DNA from: Otis tarda
Taxonomy: Eukaryota; Chordata; Aves; Otidiformes; Otididae
Length of the DNA: 64,000 bases
NCBI GenBank assembly: GCA_026413225.1
Contig: CM048591.1
Location: forward strand, 41,706,803-41,770,802
Direction of reading: 5' to 3'
Shown: positions 12,578 to 25,100 of the stretch, in pieces
Layout: every line of letters starts with the position of its first letter
How positions within the stretch are numbered: position 1 is the first letter of the stretch
Translations under genes and position numbers: made by a program
Notes under the pieces: model-generated
The model's input: only the letters and a program-made list of their open reading frames with translations
What the model was told of the DNA's origin: nothing
The model's database searches: none

Positions 12578-14660
12578 TCTTCTTTCAGATTTGCATGTCA
12601 CCCCTAGTCTCAGTGCACTAGTAAATCACATCTGACCTGGCATGCTTCAAATTTAATTGAGCTTTAAAAAATTGCAAAACTAACTTAGATTTTGCTGCTG
12701 AAAAAAAAGAAAGTAGTCACTAATTCCTGAAGCTCAAGTCTCCAGTTAGTCTTGAGACACTGTGTGGAGACCTGGCACAGAAACTCCTTCCACATCCACT
12801 TTCCAGTATGACACAGATCAGTGTAGGAGATTATATAAAGGTGAAGTTCGGTAGTCTCAGGGTGGAGACACAAGCTGATTCTTTTCTGTTTCAACCCCAC
12901 TACAGTAATGTCTCTGACCTGCAAAATGCAGATTTGCTTCCATGGGAATTCATCTGAATAACAACTACAGGAGCTTTGCTTAGGGTGAAGTACAAGAGTT
13001 TGCGGGCATTTCATCCATTACCTCTTATTGCATGCATGTTGGTACTTGTCCCTGCTCACTTCCTCGCAATCCACAGGGAAAGCTTGTCAACAGCTCTGAA
13101 GGAATTGTTGTGGATGAACAATTAAGAGGAAACTGTACTCAAGCCTGATGTTTATACAACAGTAATTTATACTTGCACAGGTATCTCCTTGTATGATATA
13201 AGGCCACTCTGCAATATTTAAGTGCAAATGAGAAGGGAGGGGCAGTTTTCTTTGGGAGCAGTAGCTTCATGCTCCATGGGCTTTTATAAATTGCATTACT
13301 GAGCACTATGTTTCCCAGGATGATAATGGGAAAAAAGAAAAAAGGAAATTTAATTCAGTCCAGATTTAAGTTGATTTGCCTTTTAATTTTTTTCCCCCTT
13401 TCTTTATATCCCTTTGATGATTTAAAAAATAGCTTAATTTTATACTGTAAATGTTGAGGGCTAACTCCCTTTAAAATTAACACAAATATATGAAAACGTC
13501 ACTATGACGCCTGAAAAACAGCTACTTCTTATCCATCCTTGTATTTCTTATTACTGTAATTTTAGCCATTCATCCAATGACAGATGTTATATTAAAACTG
13601 TATACATGTTAATAAACATTTATTATGTTTTCTAAAACTCCCTTTTGCAGATATGAGTTTTTGAAGTTAAAGAAGTAATGAAGCCATTAAGGCCTGTCAG
13701 CTAATTTGTAAAAGGTAATCACAATAAACATAATAGATCACTACTCTGCTTTGGAATCTTCTATCCAGTTGCAAAACAAAGAACTCAAACTGTTACATAG
13801 GCTTCCAGTAATTTAAGATCTGATGTCGGATGAAGACTTGAGTCTGACAATATTTTTGGTTCCATTTAAACAGAAGCACTGAATTGGACCAGTATGAGTT
13901 CTCTTTTGTTCTAAAAAAATAAATCAAAAATTGATTTCTCTCTGTGGGATCTCTTTTCTGTAAAGTATAAATAAGGATGGAAATCTGTGCTACTAAACAT
14001 CAAGAAGTGAAATCCTAGGTCTGTGGCACCCGAGTCAAGAAAGGCTGAAAACACTAGAGTGCTTTTATAGAAATATAAAAAATATAATTTGAGTTCTGAA
14101 CCTAATTTTCCACCATTATCCAGGAAAAAAAGGGGCAAACACCACAGTATAATTTTTACTTTAATTAACTTTATGGCTTCAATTCAGCAATTGCATTACA
14201 GTATCTGTGAAATCCTATTGACTCAGTGGGAGAGTTCAGTGCAACATATGCCACAAAACAAATCTTTTGGCTCACAGGTATGGTGAGTAGTTGAATGCTG
14301 CCCAGCCTGGGATGCAGTCTTTCTTGTTGGGGCTGACGTGTGAGAACAGGGGAAAAAAACCCTTTTTAGGAGGCAGAATAATTTTTCTTATCAGCTGTCA
14401 TGAGGCCTGTGGTCTGGGCTTGGCATCATCAGTCACTGGCTGCAAAGCTTTCTTTCCCTAGGCTGCCTGTACTCTGTTGTTGTAGTTCAGCCCCGATTGG
14501 GACCAGACTATGCAGTCTCTGTCTCACTGCCCCCACCCTCCAAGAGAACAGGGGGAGATAATGTAAGAAAAACAGCTCGAGGTCTGAGATAAGGACAGGG
14601 AGAAAATCCTTGAAGTTACCGTTATGGGCAAAACAGACTCGACTTGGGGAAAACTATTCA

Positions 14661-14666
14661 TTTATT
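14661..14666 (-). promoter_or_regulatory. LTR polyadenylation signal
   Basis: TTTATT on the plus strand is AATAAA on the minus strand, about 190 bases from the predicted 3' edge of the LTR. It fits the LTR's own transcript end signal; current use is not known. Confidence 0.5.
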
Positions 14667-15458
14667 ACTACAAACAGCAGGATAATGAGACAGAGAACAA
14701 GATAACGTTCCCCCACCCCTCCCTCTTCCTAAGCTTAACGTTATATCTACTACCTTCCCCCATCACGTCCCGCGAGTGGCACAGAGGGGAAGAGGGAATG
14801 GGGGTTGCGGTCAGTTCGTCATGCATTGTTTTATGCTGCTATTTATGCATCGTCGGGGGAAGAACTCCTCACATTCCTCCTCTGCTCCATCGTGGGGTCC
14901 CACCCACACACCACAGTCCTTCTTGAAACTGCTCCAGTGTGCGTCATCTCTTCCATGGGGTGCAGTCTCTCCAGAACGGCTGCCCCAGCAAGGGGTCTCC
15001 ATGGGCCACAGCCGCCTTTAGGCATCCACCTGCCCCAGCGTGGGGTCCTCCACAGGCTGCAGGTGGATCTCTGCTCCTCCGTGGACCTCCATGGGCTTGC
15101 AGGGGGACAACTTGCTTCACTATGGTCATCACCAGAGGCTTCAGGGGAATCTTGGCCAGGAGCCGCATTACTCCTCCCCCTCCTTCTGAACTGACATTGG
15201 CGTCTGCAGCCGTTCCTTTCACAAGAAAAATTCTTCACAACAGGCTGGCAAACGCCTCTCAGAATCTCTTCACATCATCCATCTCATCTCCTCTCCACTT
15301 CTTGCAGCCAGGCTGGGCTGAGTTGGGCCCAGTTGGCCTGCCCGTGGGAGGCCAGAGGGTGAGGCCTGCAAGGCCCACAAGGCTCACGCCTCCCCATCTC
15401 AGCTCCTGCTCAGCTGCTTCACATCTTCTCTTCTCTTTTTTTTTCTGTTTTCCCCTTC

Positions 15459-15465
15459 TTAAATA
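15459..15465 (-). promoter_or_regulatory. Putative TATA box of the LTR
   Basis: TTAAATA on the plus strand reads TATTTAA on the minus strand, about 190 bases inside the upstream edge, where a U3 promoter would be expected. Activity cannot be judged from sequence. Confidence 0.4.
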
Positions 15466-15655
15466 CATTATCGCAGAGGCGTTATCATGGAACATTCTGC
15501 TACCAATTGGCTCGGCCTTGGCCAGCAGCAGGTCCGCCCTAGGCCTGGCCGAGTCCATTGAACAAAGGGGACCGACTTCTAGCAGTTTCCTACAGAAGCT
15601 GCCACCTTAGGCTTCCCCTCACTAAAGAAAACCAGAACATCCATATCTTAACCCA

Positions 15656-18600
15656 ATAACTATGAAAAAATCCTCGACTTTCAGCTACAGGAATTCCTAC
15701 TTATTACTAATCTGGCTCATGGGTCTATTCTAAAGTCTAGTGTGTCTTCATTCGCTTTTACTCAATTTTTGGTTTCATGAGTATAATTTTAATCTTCTCA
15801 AAATGTTTCCATTTTAGGATTTTTTTTTCTGGATGCTGACGTGCTCTGTTGCCCCTGAGCCAGACACTATTTAATTCATTATAATTTCTACTTTTATTCT
15901 ATATACACAGATAAAAGAAAGCTACTTGGGCATACAGTGCCATTAGAGCATTTTTTTGGAACTCTTGAGAAAAGAAAAGATGTTTGATTCCCTACCCCCG
16001 TTGCACCCTCAAAGATACCAGGCTCATTTTGAATGTGCTTTGGATGTTTTAATTTAGTTAAGAGCACAAAACTACTCCCTTCTCAAGCTTATAAAGAAAC
16101 TGCTGTCTATTTAAATGAATCCAGGATTTCTTCTTCCCTAGCTATATGTATTTGATACTGTTTCAAGCAAAATTATGGTGATATGTTTTGCTAATGGTTG
16201 CATGCCCACTGATTCTGTAGGATAGTTTTGAACATCATATGAACAGCCCATGAACTATACAAATTTCGGACAGTAGGAGGTTTTTGGCCCGATGAGCTTG
16301 CAGACATAATGTGCTATCCCTGGTGAAACAATGTTGTGGCTCGCAATTAGCAGGAGTCCACAAATGGATGCGATATGCTTAGTAATACAGACCTGAATTC
16401 AGCCAACTGATGCAAATTTTGTTATTGTACTCTGAAGGATAGATAGAGTGTTTGCAGATTTTCCTTTAAAAGACACTTATCCACATAGACATAAGAGGTC
16501 AGGCCAAATTTCATAACGCCACTGAGGAAGAAGTCTGATTTTATATGTCAGTAATAGATTAAGCTCAAGTGTTTATTTTTCAATCAATTCTTATTGATTT
16601 AGGAAGCACAGCTATTTAATTGCATATTCAGCCTTCCTAGCTGTTTGTAGCAGCTACTTGGTATGCTAACTGTATAGCAGCCTAAAGGGCTACATTTTCA
16701 GAGTAGGGTGCACAAATCTCTTTAAGAGTAACTGGGACTGGTTATTAATGTGTAACCCTCAAAGTGCCTGCTTTTGAGAACAATTTAACCTAGGATGTGT
16801 AGGTCTGAAATATTACGTCTGTATCTCAACAGTAAGTATATTCAAGACCTGTTCTGCTGGTGTGTCTAATTTTAGATTTTTGTCTTATTTTATTAAATTG
16901 GCTAGATTAGCTGAGGCTTCTAGAGCACCTAGCTGAAGATTTAACAGTGTGGTCACACTGGAGCAGCCTAAGCGCATTGACTGTGTGCTTCCTGCTGTGT
17001 AACTTAGTAACTAACAAGCCACTCGTGCAGTTGACTAACAAGCAGAAGCCAGTTTAACATGAATGGGACCTTTGTGGACCATTTTGTTCTGTCTTTCTCT
17101 GGAGCAAATGCCAGCATGGTCGAGATCTAGAAACTTGCTGTTCCATCATAATAGGATATGCATTTAAATTAGAGCTCTGTGAGCTGAAGGATACTCATGT
17201 TAGCATCATTTTCAGTAATCCAGTGGAAAATCTGCAAACCCTGCCTGAATGGCTGGGCCTGAAGGGCTTAGAGGCTGGATGTGGGCTGGCAAAGAACGCT
17301 ATGTATTTAATATAGGTATTTTGCTTCTGCCACACCACTAGCAGTAAAACATTGCAAATAAATCCTATTATTTTTCCTTCCTTTCTAACATATTATTTCC
17401 ACACTTATGATTTCAGAAAGATGTTATTTCCAAAGTTCGGGTTTAGAGCTTAACATTTCTTGGATGACACCTGTCTCCGTGCTGGTTTTTTTTTTCTTTT
17501 TTTTTTTTGTTAATGTTTTATCATATATAAAAGGGTGGATTTCCATTTGCAGCTTAGTTGTTGAAATACTACTTCTTTTATCTTTTGAATTCAGTGTCTA
17601 AATTTGAATTTTTCAAGAGGCTTTTTCTCAATTTTTATTTTCTTTTCTAAAATGTATTTTTTTTTCTATGGAAAGGAGGAAAAAAAGTAAATCTCTTAAC
17701 TTTGTCATGTAATTAAAGCCTGATATGATCAGAATGCTTCATGAATCTTAGTAAACTAGTGAAATAGATTTTTATTTTTTTACTGTGAGATTGTAAAGAG
17801 CCTCAGGACAAGTAGCACTGTGTGAGAGGTGCTGTGAAAGAGCAGCTTATGTGGTATTAATGTCAAGAGGAATTTCAAAGACCTCTGTACAAACTAGCTC
17901 ATTGACGAACAATTACAGAAACAATTCTTAGAAGGAAAACTTATATGCTTCTTAATGTAAGATATTACCGAAAGTAAAATTATTTTTCATTATTTTGATA
18001 GATACATGCAAATATTGGTCAGGCAATTCTTTGCTGTTTAGAGCAATCTAACTATTTTTCTTTGGCTAGGAAAAAAAATGTTTGGCTGGATTTTGCTAGG
18101 AAACAGAACTATATCCACAGCCAAAGAAATAAAAAAAATATTATTCCTAATAGCTAGACTTCTTATGATGGTTTATGGGTACATCAATATGGAGATAAAA
18201 AGGAGGGCTTTCCTACATCAGAATATGTTTCCCTTTTGAGACAACAGATCTGGACGTGGATCTTTTACTTTCTGTTGGGTTTTTTTTTTAACACTTACCT
18301 TTTGTGAATTGTATTGAAAAGTCATTCCAGCAGGACATGAAATTGCCTCTCAAAAAATCTGCTACACAAAGTCTTCTATTACAACTTTACTTGTAATGCA
18401 GAGGTATGTGTAGGAAGCCTCCAATTTGTATATTAAATGTGAGGCATTCTTTCATTAAAATAATAAAATCCCTTGCTTTCAGGTAATATTCCCAGATATA
18501 TCTGGGAAGAAGGGAAATAGAGGGCAGTAGGAGCGAGAGCTCAAAATTCACCCCCTATGGAACAGGTGAGTTATGTATGTGCACGTGTGTACTCCTCCTA

Positions 18601-20385
18601 CCCTTGTAGTGCTCCCAAACCAGACCTTCAGGACAGAAGTCCCGCTTGGTGCTGGACGGCCTCTTCTGAATTTAAAAATCCTATTTAAAAGCTTCTGTTG
18701 CTGAAAAATAACTGAGTTAAAGTGCCAAACACAACACTACAGGAAATGGGAAGATTTTATTGAGAAGGGTGTATGATAGCCTAGTGAACAGTATCCTCTT
18801 TGCCAAGAAAGGCACAGAAGCTGGTGTTCAAATAAATTGCAGGTGCAGGAACAGTTCTTGCTTATTCTTGGTGGTACTTCTTACACCTCCATATGTGTGA
18901 AACCCATTTGAAGAGATTCTTGCTCATTTTTTTAAATCCTATTTCTCTTAGAAGATTAGGAATAGTGCCTCAGATACTTTTAAAATATTTGAAAGTAAGT
19001 TCACAAAATTTTTGGAAATGAATGGAATCTTCAGGAGGAAATGAGACAACATCTGACACAATCCAGACCTTTTCAAATATTTAGTTCTGAGAAGCTATCT
19101 GCAGTGATATAACATCATGATTTGGATTTTGACAATGCCCATAAAGATCTACGTTAACAATTTGATAAGGATCTAAGGACAGCCTTAATGGAAAGGAATG
19201 TCTAACGTAGTACTCTGAGTCATAGCTATGTCAAGTACTTCAAGAGAATACTGCAAAGAAAAGAAAAAAAGAAGGAAAAAAAGAAACAGTGAGACATGAG
19301 AGACTCCCAACCAACACTGACATTAGAAACCACAAAATGTTTTTCTAACTGTTAAAATATCATAACTGAGAGAAAGTGTGGATGCAAATAAGTTTTCTAC
19401 GGTTACCCGTTACAAATAATTTTCGGGAGTCTAAGAGACAACAATTTTATGATTCGACCTTTCCACATCCTTACAAGTTTATTTGCAAGATAAATATTAG
19501 GAAGAGGAAGTGAAAATTTGGGAAAGCAATTTGTCCATTTTTTATGTTTCATTTCATTATATATGCCACCTCCTTGTGGACAATCTCATGGTAAGTTAAT
19601 TTAGACCAACTCGTTATTTGCCACATCCAGAGGTGGGTTAGTTAATTACTAGACTGGTTCTGTGCTGTTTTCTGTTCTGTTGAACAGAGGTTGTAAGATG
19701 TCTTGAAGGTAAAGATAGACACAGAATCTGCTTTTCATTTTTCTTACCGGAACATTTTGCTCATGGCTAAAGAGCAAGTTGAAAGGAAATTTCTATACAC
19801 AAAAATTGTCTGCGTTCTCTTGTTTCCTTTTCTGTCCGCTGAAGTGTGCAGCATTTGGAAGCTTTGCTTACCCTTTGATGCCTACTAACTCAAACATTTA
19901 GTTGTACAGGTAACCAATATGAAAAATAGCTTGTTTAAACAAAACCAGATGCTGTTGTGTCATTTGAACTTTATAAAGTTATGTAGCTTTGTATGATTGA
20001 GGGTTTCTTTTATTTTTGCCCATCTCGTTCAAGTCCTAAAAATACAAAATAATAATAATAAAAAAGAATAGAAGACCTGTAAGACTGGTTTGGCTTGCAA
20101 ATAGAAGACACTTAAACTGCAATCTGAACTCCTAACAGCAATTATGTAACCTGTTCTCGGTGCTACTGACATGACCTTTCTTGTACATGCCTCTATTGCC
20201 TTGCAATCATCCACTTAGTAAATAACTTGACTTGGCTTGAAATGTCTACCTAAGATGAAATATAACATAAAGAATTGTAAAGAGTGGTAAAGAATACCCA
20301 GTTTCTGGTTCCAGTTTCGATTTAAAACTCAAGAAAGATAGATAAAACCAAAAGTATAAGAAAAAATACTTTTGTGGCCTTTCAG
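15656..20385. other. Unique AT-rich non-coding sequence
   Basis: No gene or repeat family is recognised. Stretches near 16140-16420 and 16560-16700 have a conserved-element look (homeobox-like TAAT cores, palindromic TCAATCAATTCTTATTGATT), which is only a visual impression. A good minus-strand donor (CACAAAAG then GTAAGTG) lies at about 18293-18300, but no supporting exon can be defined. Confidence 0.45.
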
Positions 20386-20636
20386 ACCTTGATCACCCTC
20401 GGCACCTCTTTTCCTCGGGAGTGGTCGAAGTGGTTGGAGTCTCTTCTTCTGTGCTGGGAGTTACGTCAAAGACAAGATTTTCTGAACAGTGGATTTGGAG
20501 CAGTAGCTCGTACCATTGTAAGAACAGAAAATGCCATTTGCTTCATCATCTTGAGACCCAAATATCTTCAGATTTACTCTCCAGCCCTAAAAAGCACAAT
20601 GTGTTTGCATTTGTGTATCGCTTAGCATCTGTTAAG
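20386..20636 (+). other. Candidate internal exon, 251 nt
   Basis: The block lies between an acceptor (CCTTTCAG ending at 20385) and a strong donor (GTTAAG followed by GTAAGT). It is more GC-rich than its surroundings. Two frames are open. One, entering with two bases to complete a codon, runs 83 codons to the donor and exits in phase 0. The other, phase 0 from the acceptor, is open for 79 codons and stops at 20623-20625. The first continues in frame into the candidate exon at 21767. I recognise no domain or family. It may be coding, the end of a long non-coding RNA, or a chance arrangement. Confidence 0.3.
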
Positions 20637-21766
20637 GTAAGTACACCCAGGCAATTTTTAAACCCTTACAGAAGGAATAATGAGCAAGTTAATAATAAAA
20701 ATGCTTAATTAATTAAAAAAAATAATAATTTTGAGTTTTAAAAAATTTGAGACTTAGAGGTTTGGTGCTTTTGGTTTTAATGAGCTCTTTACTTACCACC
20801 ATTTCATCATAAGTCTCTATAAACGCATTTGTGTGCTCTTCTGCTACAGGAACTACTCAATGCAGTAAACGTTAAGGCATTAATGCTCACTGCATCTTAT
20901 TGATTTTAGGTTATTAAAAAATCCATGATGATTTGTTTTCCTTCCTGTAGAGTTATGAAGTGCAGCAATCTGAGGCTAGGGTTTTTTTAAAGCTGAAATA
21001 TATCTAAGCATACACACAGTTCAGGACCAGCAAGTCCCTTTGCGCTATGGAGTATCTTCTGCCTTTGCTATGTAGTTAAGTTTTATCATATTTACTGAAA
21101 ATACACTGATGAAATAGTTATATACTGTGTGTACTGAGGGAAAGAGAAGCTGGCAACTTATGTGGAAGGTGGTCCTGTATAGGTGATTTGTTGGAATCAC
21201 ACAACTAACAGCACCAGAGAGGAGATAAATCTATGCGTTTGACAATATAGAGTGAGTAACAGAACTGCCAGGTAGTGTTTTTTTTGTTAGACATCTTTTG
21301 AATAACTAAATAGAAGATTTAGGTCAGTAGTACACACTAGCAGATTGAAAGGACTACTTTATAGCATTGAATCTTGTAGAAGCAGCATCTTCTAGAGGAA
21401 AGCAAATAATTTTCCTTTTCATCAAAGCTTTTTGGGAAAAATGTTTTTTTTTTTTTAAAAAAACCCCCCACAATTGAAAATACTTGATTGATGGCATCTC
21501 TGTGTTTATTTATATACATACATAAATATTTTCTCTGTAGATAATTATCGCAGTTCTTCTGAGCTGAGGAGCTGCTTTCCTCCTGGTTTAATAGGACTTA
21601 GAATAATTCATTAAAAATCTTTGCGGAGTGTGAGTATTTCCCTCTGAAGATTGTCTGTAGTATCACTTTTTAGAAGCCTTTGATTAGTAAGAAGTGGGAT
21701 ACCTGGAAAACCAGAGGAAATTATTTGAGAATGACTTCACTTTATTAATGATCTTTCTTTTTGTAG
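20637..21766. other. Candidate intron / unique sequence
   Basis: It would be an 1.13 kb intron if the flanking exons are real. It starts GTAAGT and ends with a strong pyrimidine tract (TCTTTCTTTTTGTAG). Nothing else is recognised in it. Confidence 0.35.
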
Positions 21767-22115
21767 GCACAAAATTCAGCCATAACATTTTTGCCTTCAA
21801 GACAAATCCCTTCAGTAGAAAACAAGCTTTTTATTGACAAAAAGTTTAAGAAAAACTACTGAGTTTTCTTGCCTTCTTTTCCTGTTTATACTATGCAAAA
21901 CTCAGAAGTTTCCACTTGCAAAGCACTGTCATTGTGCTAGGAAAACTTCGTAATATTATTTTGTCACAGCACTAATCATGTTCCCTCCATACTTACTCAC
22001 AGCAGCCCAGTTCATGCTTTAGAGATCAGCTCCGACTCCTGCACCCCTAAATGTTACTGACAAGTCTTGCAATAGTGCTGTAAGCACTACTTAATAAACA
22101 GACAGATGTTTTCTT
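21767..22115 (+). other. Candidate terminal exon with poly(A) signal
   Basis: It follows an excellent acceptor (CTTTCTTTTTGTAG). Joined in phase 0 to the exon ending at 20636, it stays open for 31 codons and stops at TGA (21860-21862). An AATAAA signal at 22093-22098 is followed by a T/G-rich stretch, as expected of a cleavage site. The short peptide (starting AQNSAITFLPSRQ) matches no family I know. The end coordinate is an estimate from the signal. Confidence 0.3.
22093..22098 (+). terminator. Candidate poly(A) signal AATAAA
   Basis: A canonical AATAAA about 230 bases after the stop of the candidate terminal exon, with TGTTTTC and GTTTCTGAGTTTGT downstream. The hexamer is common in AT-rich DNA, so it counts only together with the exon model. 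Confidence 0.35.
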
Positions 22116-25100
22116 AACAAATGTTTCTGAGTTTGTCCATACCAGACTCTCTGCCTGACAGTTTATACTGCAAATATTTTTCAGAGTTCATGATAATGTC
22201 TGTGCTTCACAGTGGTTGAAAAGATGTGTGAGAAGGGCATGCCTGTGGGCTAGAAAGGTCATTCTGTTTAAGAAAGGTGAGATGTCTCCTTTGTGGCTGT
22301 GCAGAAACAGTCTTGGTTCTAGAAAAAATGTGTTTAGCAGGTAATAGTATCAAAAGGTGTTATACTATAGGAAAATAGAAGTGATTTTTTTTTCTTCTGT
22401 ATTTAGATGGAAGCAATATATACCTTTATTTTGTAAGAAGCTGATTCTTGAAATCCTTTTCTCTTCGATATTTTAAAAACTTGTGTTGCATTTACTCTGC
22501 TTATACAGTAGGCAGCAGCGCCTAGCAAGTGTAATTATTGTGTATTTCTAGTTTACTTCAAATTTTGATTCAATCAGAATCCCTAAATCTGACAACCTAT
22601 AATCAAACAAAGGGAGTACTCTGGTTGGTGGGGATTAACAGAAGGGAATTAAACTGTCATTTTGCAACAGCTTAGACCGATATGAAAGCCCATTTATGAG
22701 TCTCTCAATAAATATCCCTTTTGTTTTGTCTAATTGCTGGTTTGAATGTATCAGACTCATCAATGGGATTAGGGTTAATAGATGTTTGGTCACGCATAAC
22801 ATGCAGAGGAGGAATCTGATACACACACACACAAAAATTGCACTTAATGAGCTTAGCAAATGTTTGCCATATTTTTAATGAACCCTGGGGCTGTCATTTA
22901 GAAATGCTTAGCAACTGCTTTTCCATCCTCGAAAACAGAGGAACTGAAGGACATTAACACTGTGTACACCATAAATAAAGTGAGCTATTTAAAGATGCCA
23001 ACTGGGAGATGGGAATGATGACATTTTCTGTGCAGAAGCCAGTGATACTTAACACTTCTTGTGTGTGTTAGATCTCTCACAACCCAGATGGGCATCTCTA
23101 GTTTCCTACAGGGAATGGGTGTGAGTGTTTGAGGGAGATCAAATAACTAGTTTAATAATAATAAAAAGAAGTTAAACCTGTTTATGATACAGCTTTCAAA
23201 ATCTTTCTTTCTTGACTTTTTTTTTTTTTTATCACCCTCCTCGTCTTGTTGCCAAATACTTGCAGACAGGATTTTTTTAAAAAGGCAGATTATTTGTTTG
23301 CATTGTCTGCTCCCGAGCTTATTCCTGTCTTTGCCATTAAGCAGAATGCTTCCTTAAACAAGTGATGTAGCAAAGAATGGGTATACTCCAGGGGATTGAT
23401 TGCACAGTAGATTTAATGATCCATTCATTAACCTCTGGGACCCATGCCTAAAACTAGTGCAGCCTGATTAATGGGGAATTATTGGAGCAAACCATGTGTC
23501 ATGTGGTGCAGTTACTTTGACCGGATGTAACAGAATCAGGTTTTCCTAAGGGAAAGGCTTGATTTGATATAATAATGCAAAAAGTGCCATTCAGATGGAT
23601 TACGTCTAGAAGAAATGAGAGCTTTTTAAGACTTCAGTTGCCATAGAGGCAGTGAATCTAAGATCTTTTGTCTGCACACAGAAATCTTTTGAAACATCAG
23701 CTCTTAAGACCTTGGATGGGGAAAAGAATCTGCAAACTGAACTGGCCTGTAAATGCTTGTTCCTGCTCAATCAGTCAAAGTAGACCCTGCTGTGCCATGT
23801 GCGTAATGCTTTTAAAAATCTGAATAGCTGAGAAAAAACAATATCATTAGCTTAGAGAGTTCACAGATGTCACCAGACAGGGCTGTGACTACCGAAAACT
23901 TGTGTTTCACTAGCTCATTTTTAGTTAATGGGGTAAGGAAGACACGCATACAATTTCTGTTATACTAGAGTGGATGCCCCAGTTGGTGTAAAACCAGACT
24001 GGATTTAAAAGGAAGATAAAACAAGAAAGGCCTTCAAACATCTCTCATCTAATAATGCAAATGTGAATACACACAGTGGTGAAATTCAATAATTGTATCT
24101 TTAATTTTCTTGCGTGGTGTTGCCTACATGAGCAGGAGGTCCTTTTCTCTCATCCTACTTTTAGCTGACATAGTATCTTCCTTTAAATTGGAAGACTATC
24201 CTCACCTTAACCTTGGCTTCCCAGCTCATATATTTAAAAATCTTGGAAACATTCCTTTCTGCTTTTAATTTACAAAATGCTTTATTTAGAGAACTAAATA
24301 ACTCTGAAGTTCTTTATTGATGTACAGAGACTCTTTCCTCTACCTGAAATCAGTTCAAGACCACTAATACCTGGAAATGTTCTCATTATAATAGTCAAGC
24401 TATGCCATATACAGAAGTCTTTGGCCTTATTTCAACACCCACCTTACAAAAAAAAAAAACTATCTCTGTGCTACTTCATTTGTGTTTATGTAAAACAGAC
24501 AGCTGAGCTGTCCCAGGGGTGTGTTGCCCAAAAGCAGTATGAAGTTTTGGAACTGGCATGAAGCGGTACAACCTGTGGCAGCTCTACAGGCTATGTATTC
24601 TGTTTTGGGTTTTGCATAGCGGACTTCAGGCTGCAACTTAAATCATCATTGAAAAACTAATTTACATATTTTGCTACCTTATTTCTGATATGCTTTATTT
24701 ATTTTGGACCAATTTCACTTATATTTTCCCACTGATATATTTATATAGGCATTTTATAACTACATAGCAAAATCTTCACATTTCCGGAATTCTTCAGGGT
24801 GGTTATTGTTTCATCATACTTTAGAAAATAATCTAAGACTAAACTTTGACAAGATCACTTTGTATGCAAAATACAGCGTATATTTTCAGCCTACCTAATC
24901 TTAGTTTTAAAGAGGTTTTCCAGCTCTTGCAAGAAGAAAAAGCTTTTCAGTTTACAAAACCTCAAGGAGGAAAGATAGAGTCTGACACCCCATCCGACTT
25001 CACCACTGTTTGCATTGCATAAGAGATAGCAAAAAAGATAATACCAGGAAAGAAAAAAAAGTCCCTGCTGACAGTGGAGGCAAGTTCTGGAGGGACTGGA

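Larger units (their letters stand above)
11411..14474. other. Unique AT-rich sequence
   Basis: No recognisable repeat family beyond simple repeats. A 135-codon frame at 11551-11958 is hydrophobic, runs through a GT repeat and looks accidental. A 109-codon minus-strand frame (12685-13014) has no recognisable motif. A possible 87-base exon at 14191-14277 (acceptor CAATTCAG, donor GTATGG, open in phase 0) is weak and not called separately. Confidence 0.45.
14475..15655 (-). mobile_element. Solo LTR of an avian ERVL-type retrovirus
   Basis: A 1.18 kb GC-rich block that reads as an LTR on the minus strand. On that strand a TATA-like TATTTAA lies at 15465-15459 and an AATAAA signal at 14666-14661, consistent with U3-R-U5 order. 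The middle contains avian ERV LTR signatures such as TGCAGGTGGATCTCTGCTCC and CTCCGTGGACCTCCATGGG on the plus strand. Plausible TG...CA ends lie near 14475 and 15655, but I could not confirm a target-site duplication, so the ends are approximate. No gag, pol or env sequence adjoins it, so it is a solo LTR left by recombination. Open frames of up to 223 codons on both strands reflect its composition and should not be read as genes. The copy at 51470-52075 is a decayed relative. Confidence 0.75.

Noticed and set aside
12685-13014. 109-codon minus-strand frame
   Set aside because: No motif or splice context supports it and it ends in a low-complexity Phe/Ser run from a poly-A/T tract.
14805-15610. 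Long overlapping open frames (up to 223 codons) on both strands
   Set aside because: They lie entirely inside the LTR, overlap in several frames, and reflect GC-rich repeat-like sequence; no protein motif is present.
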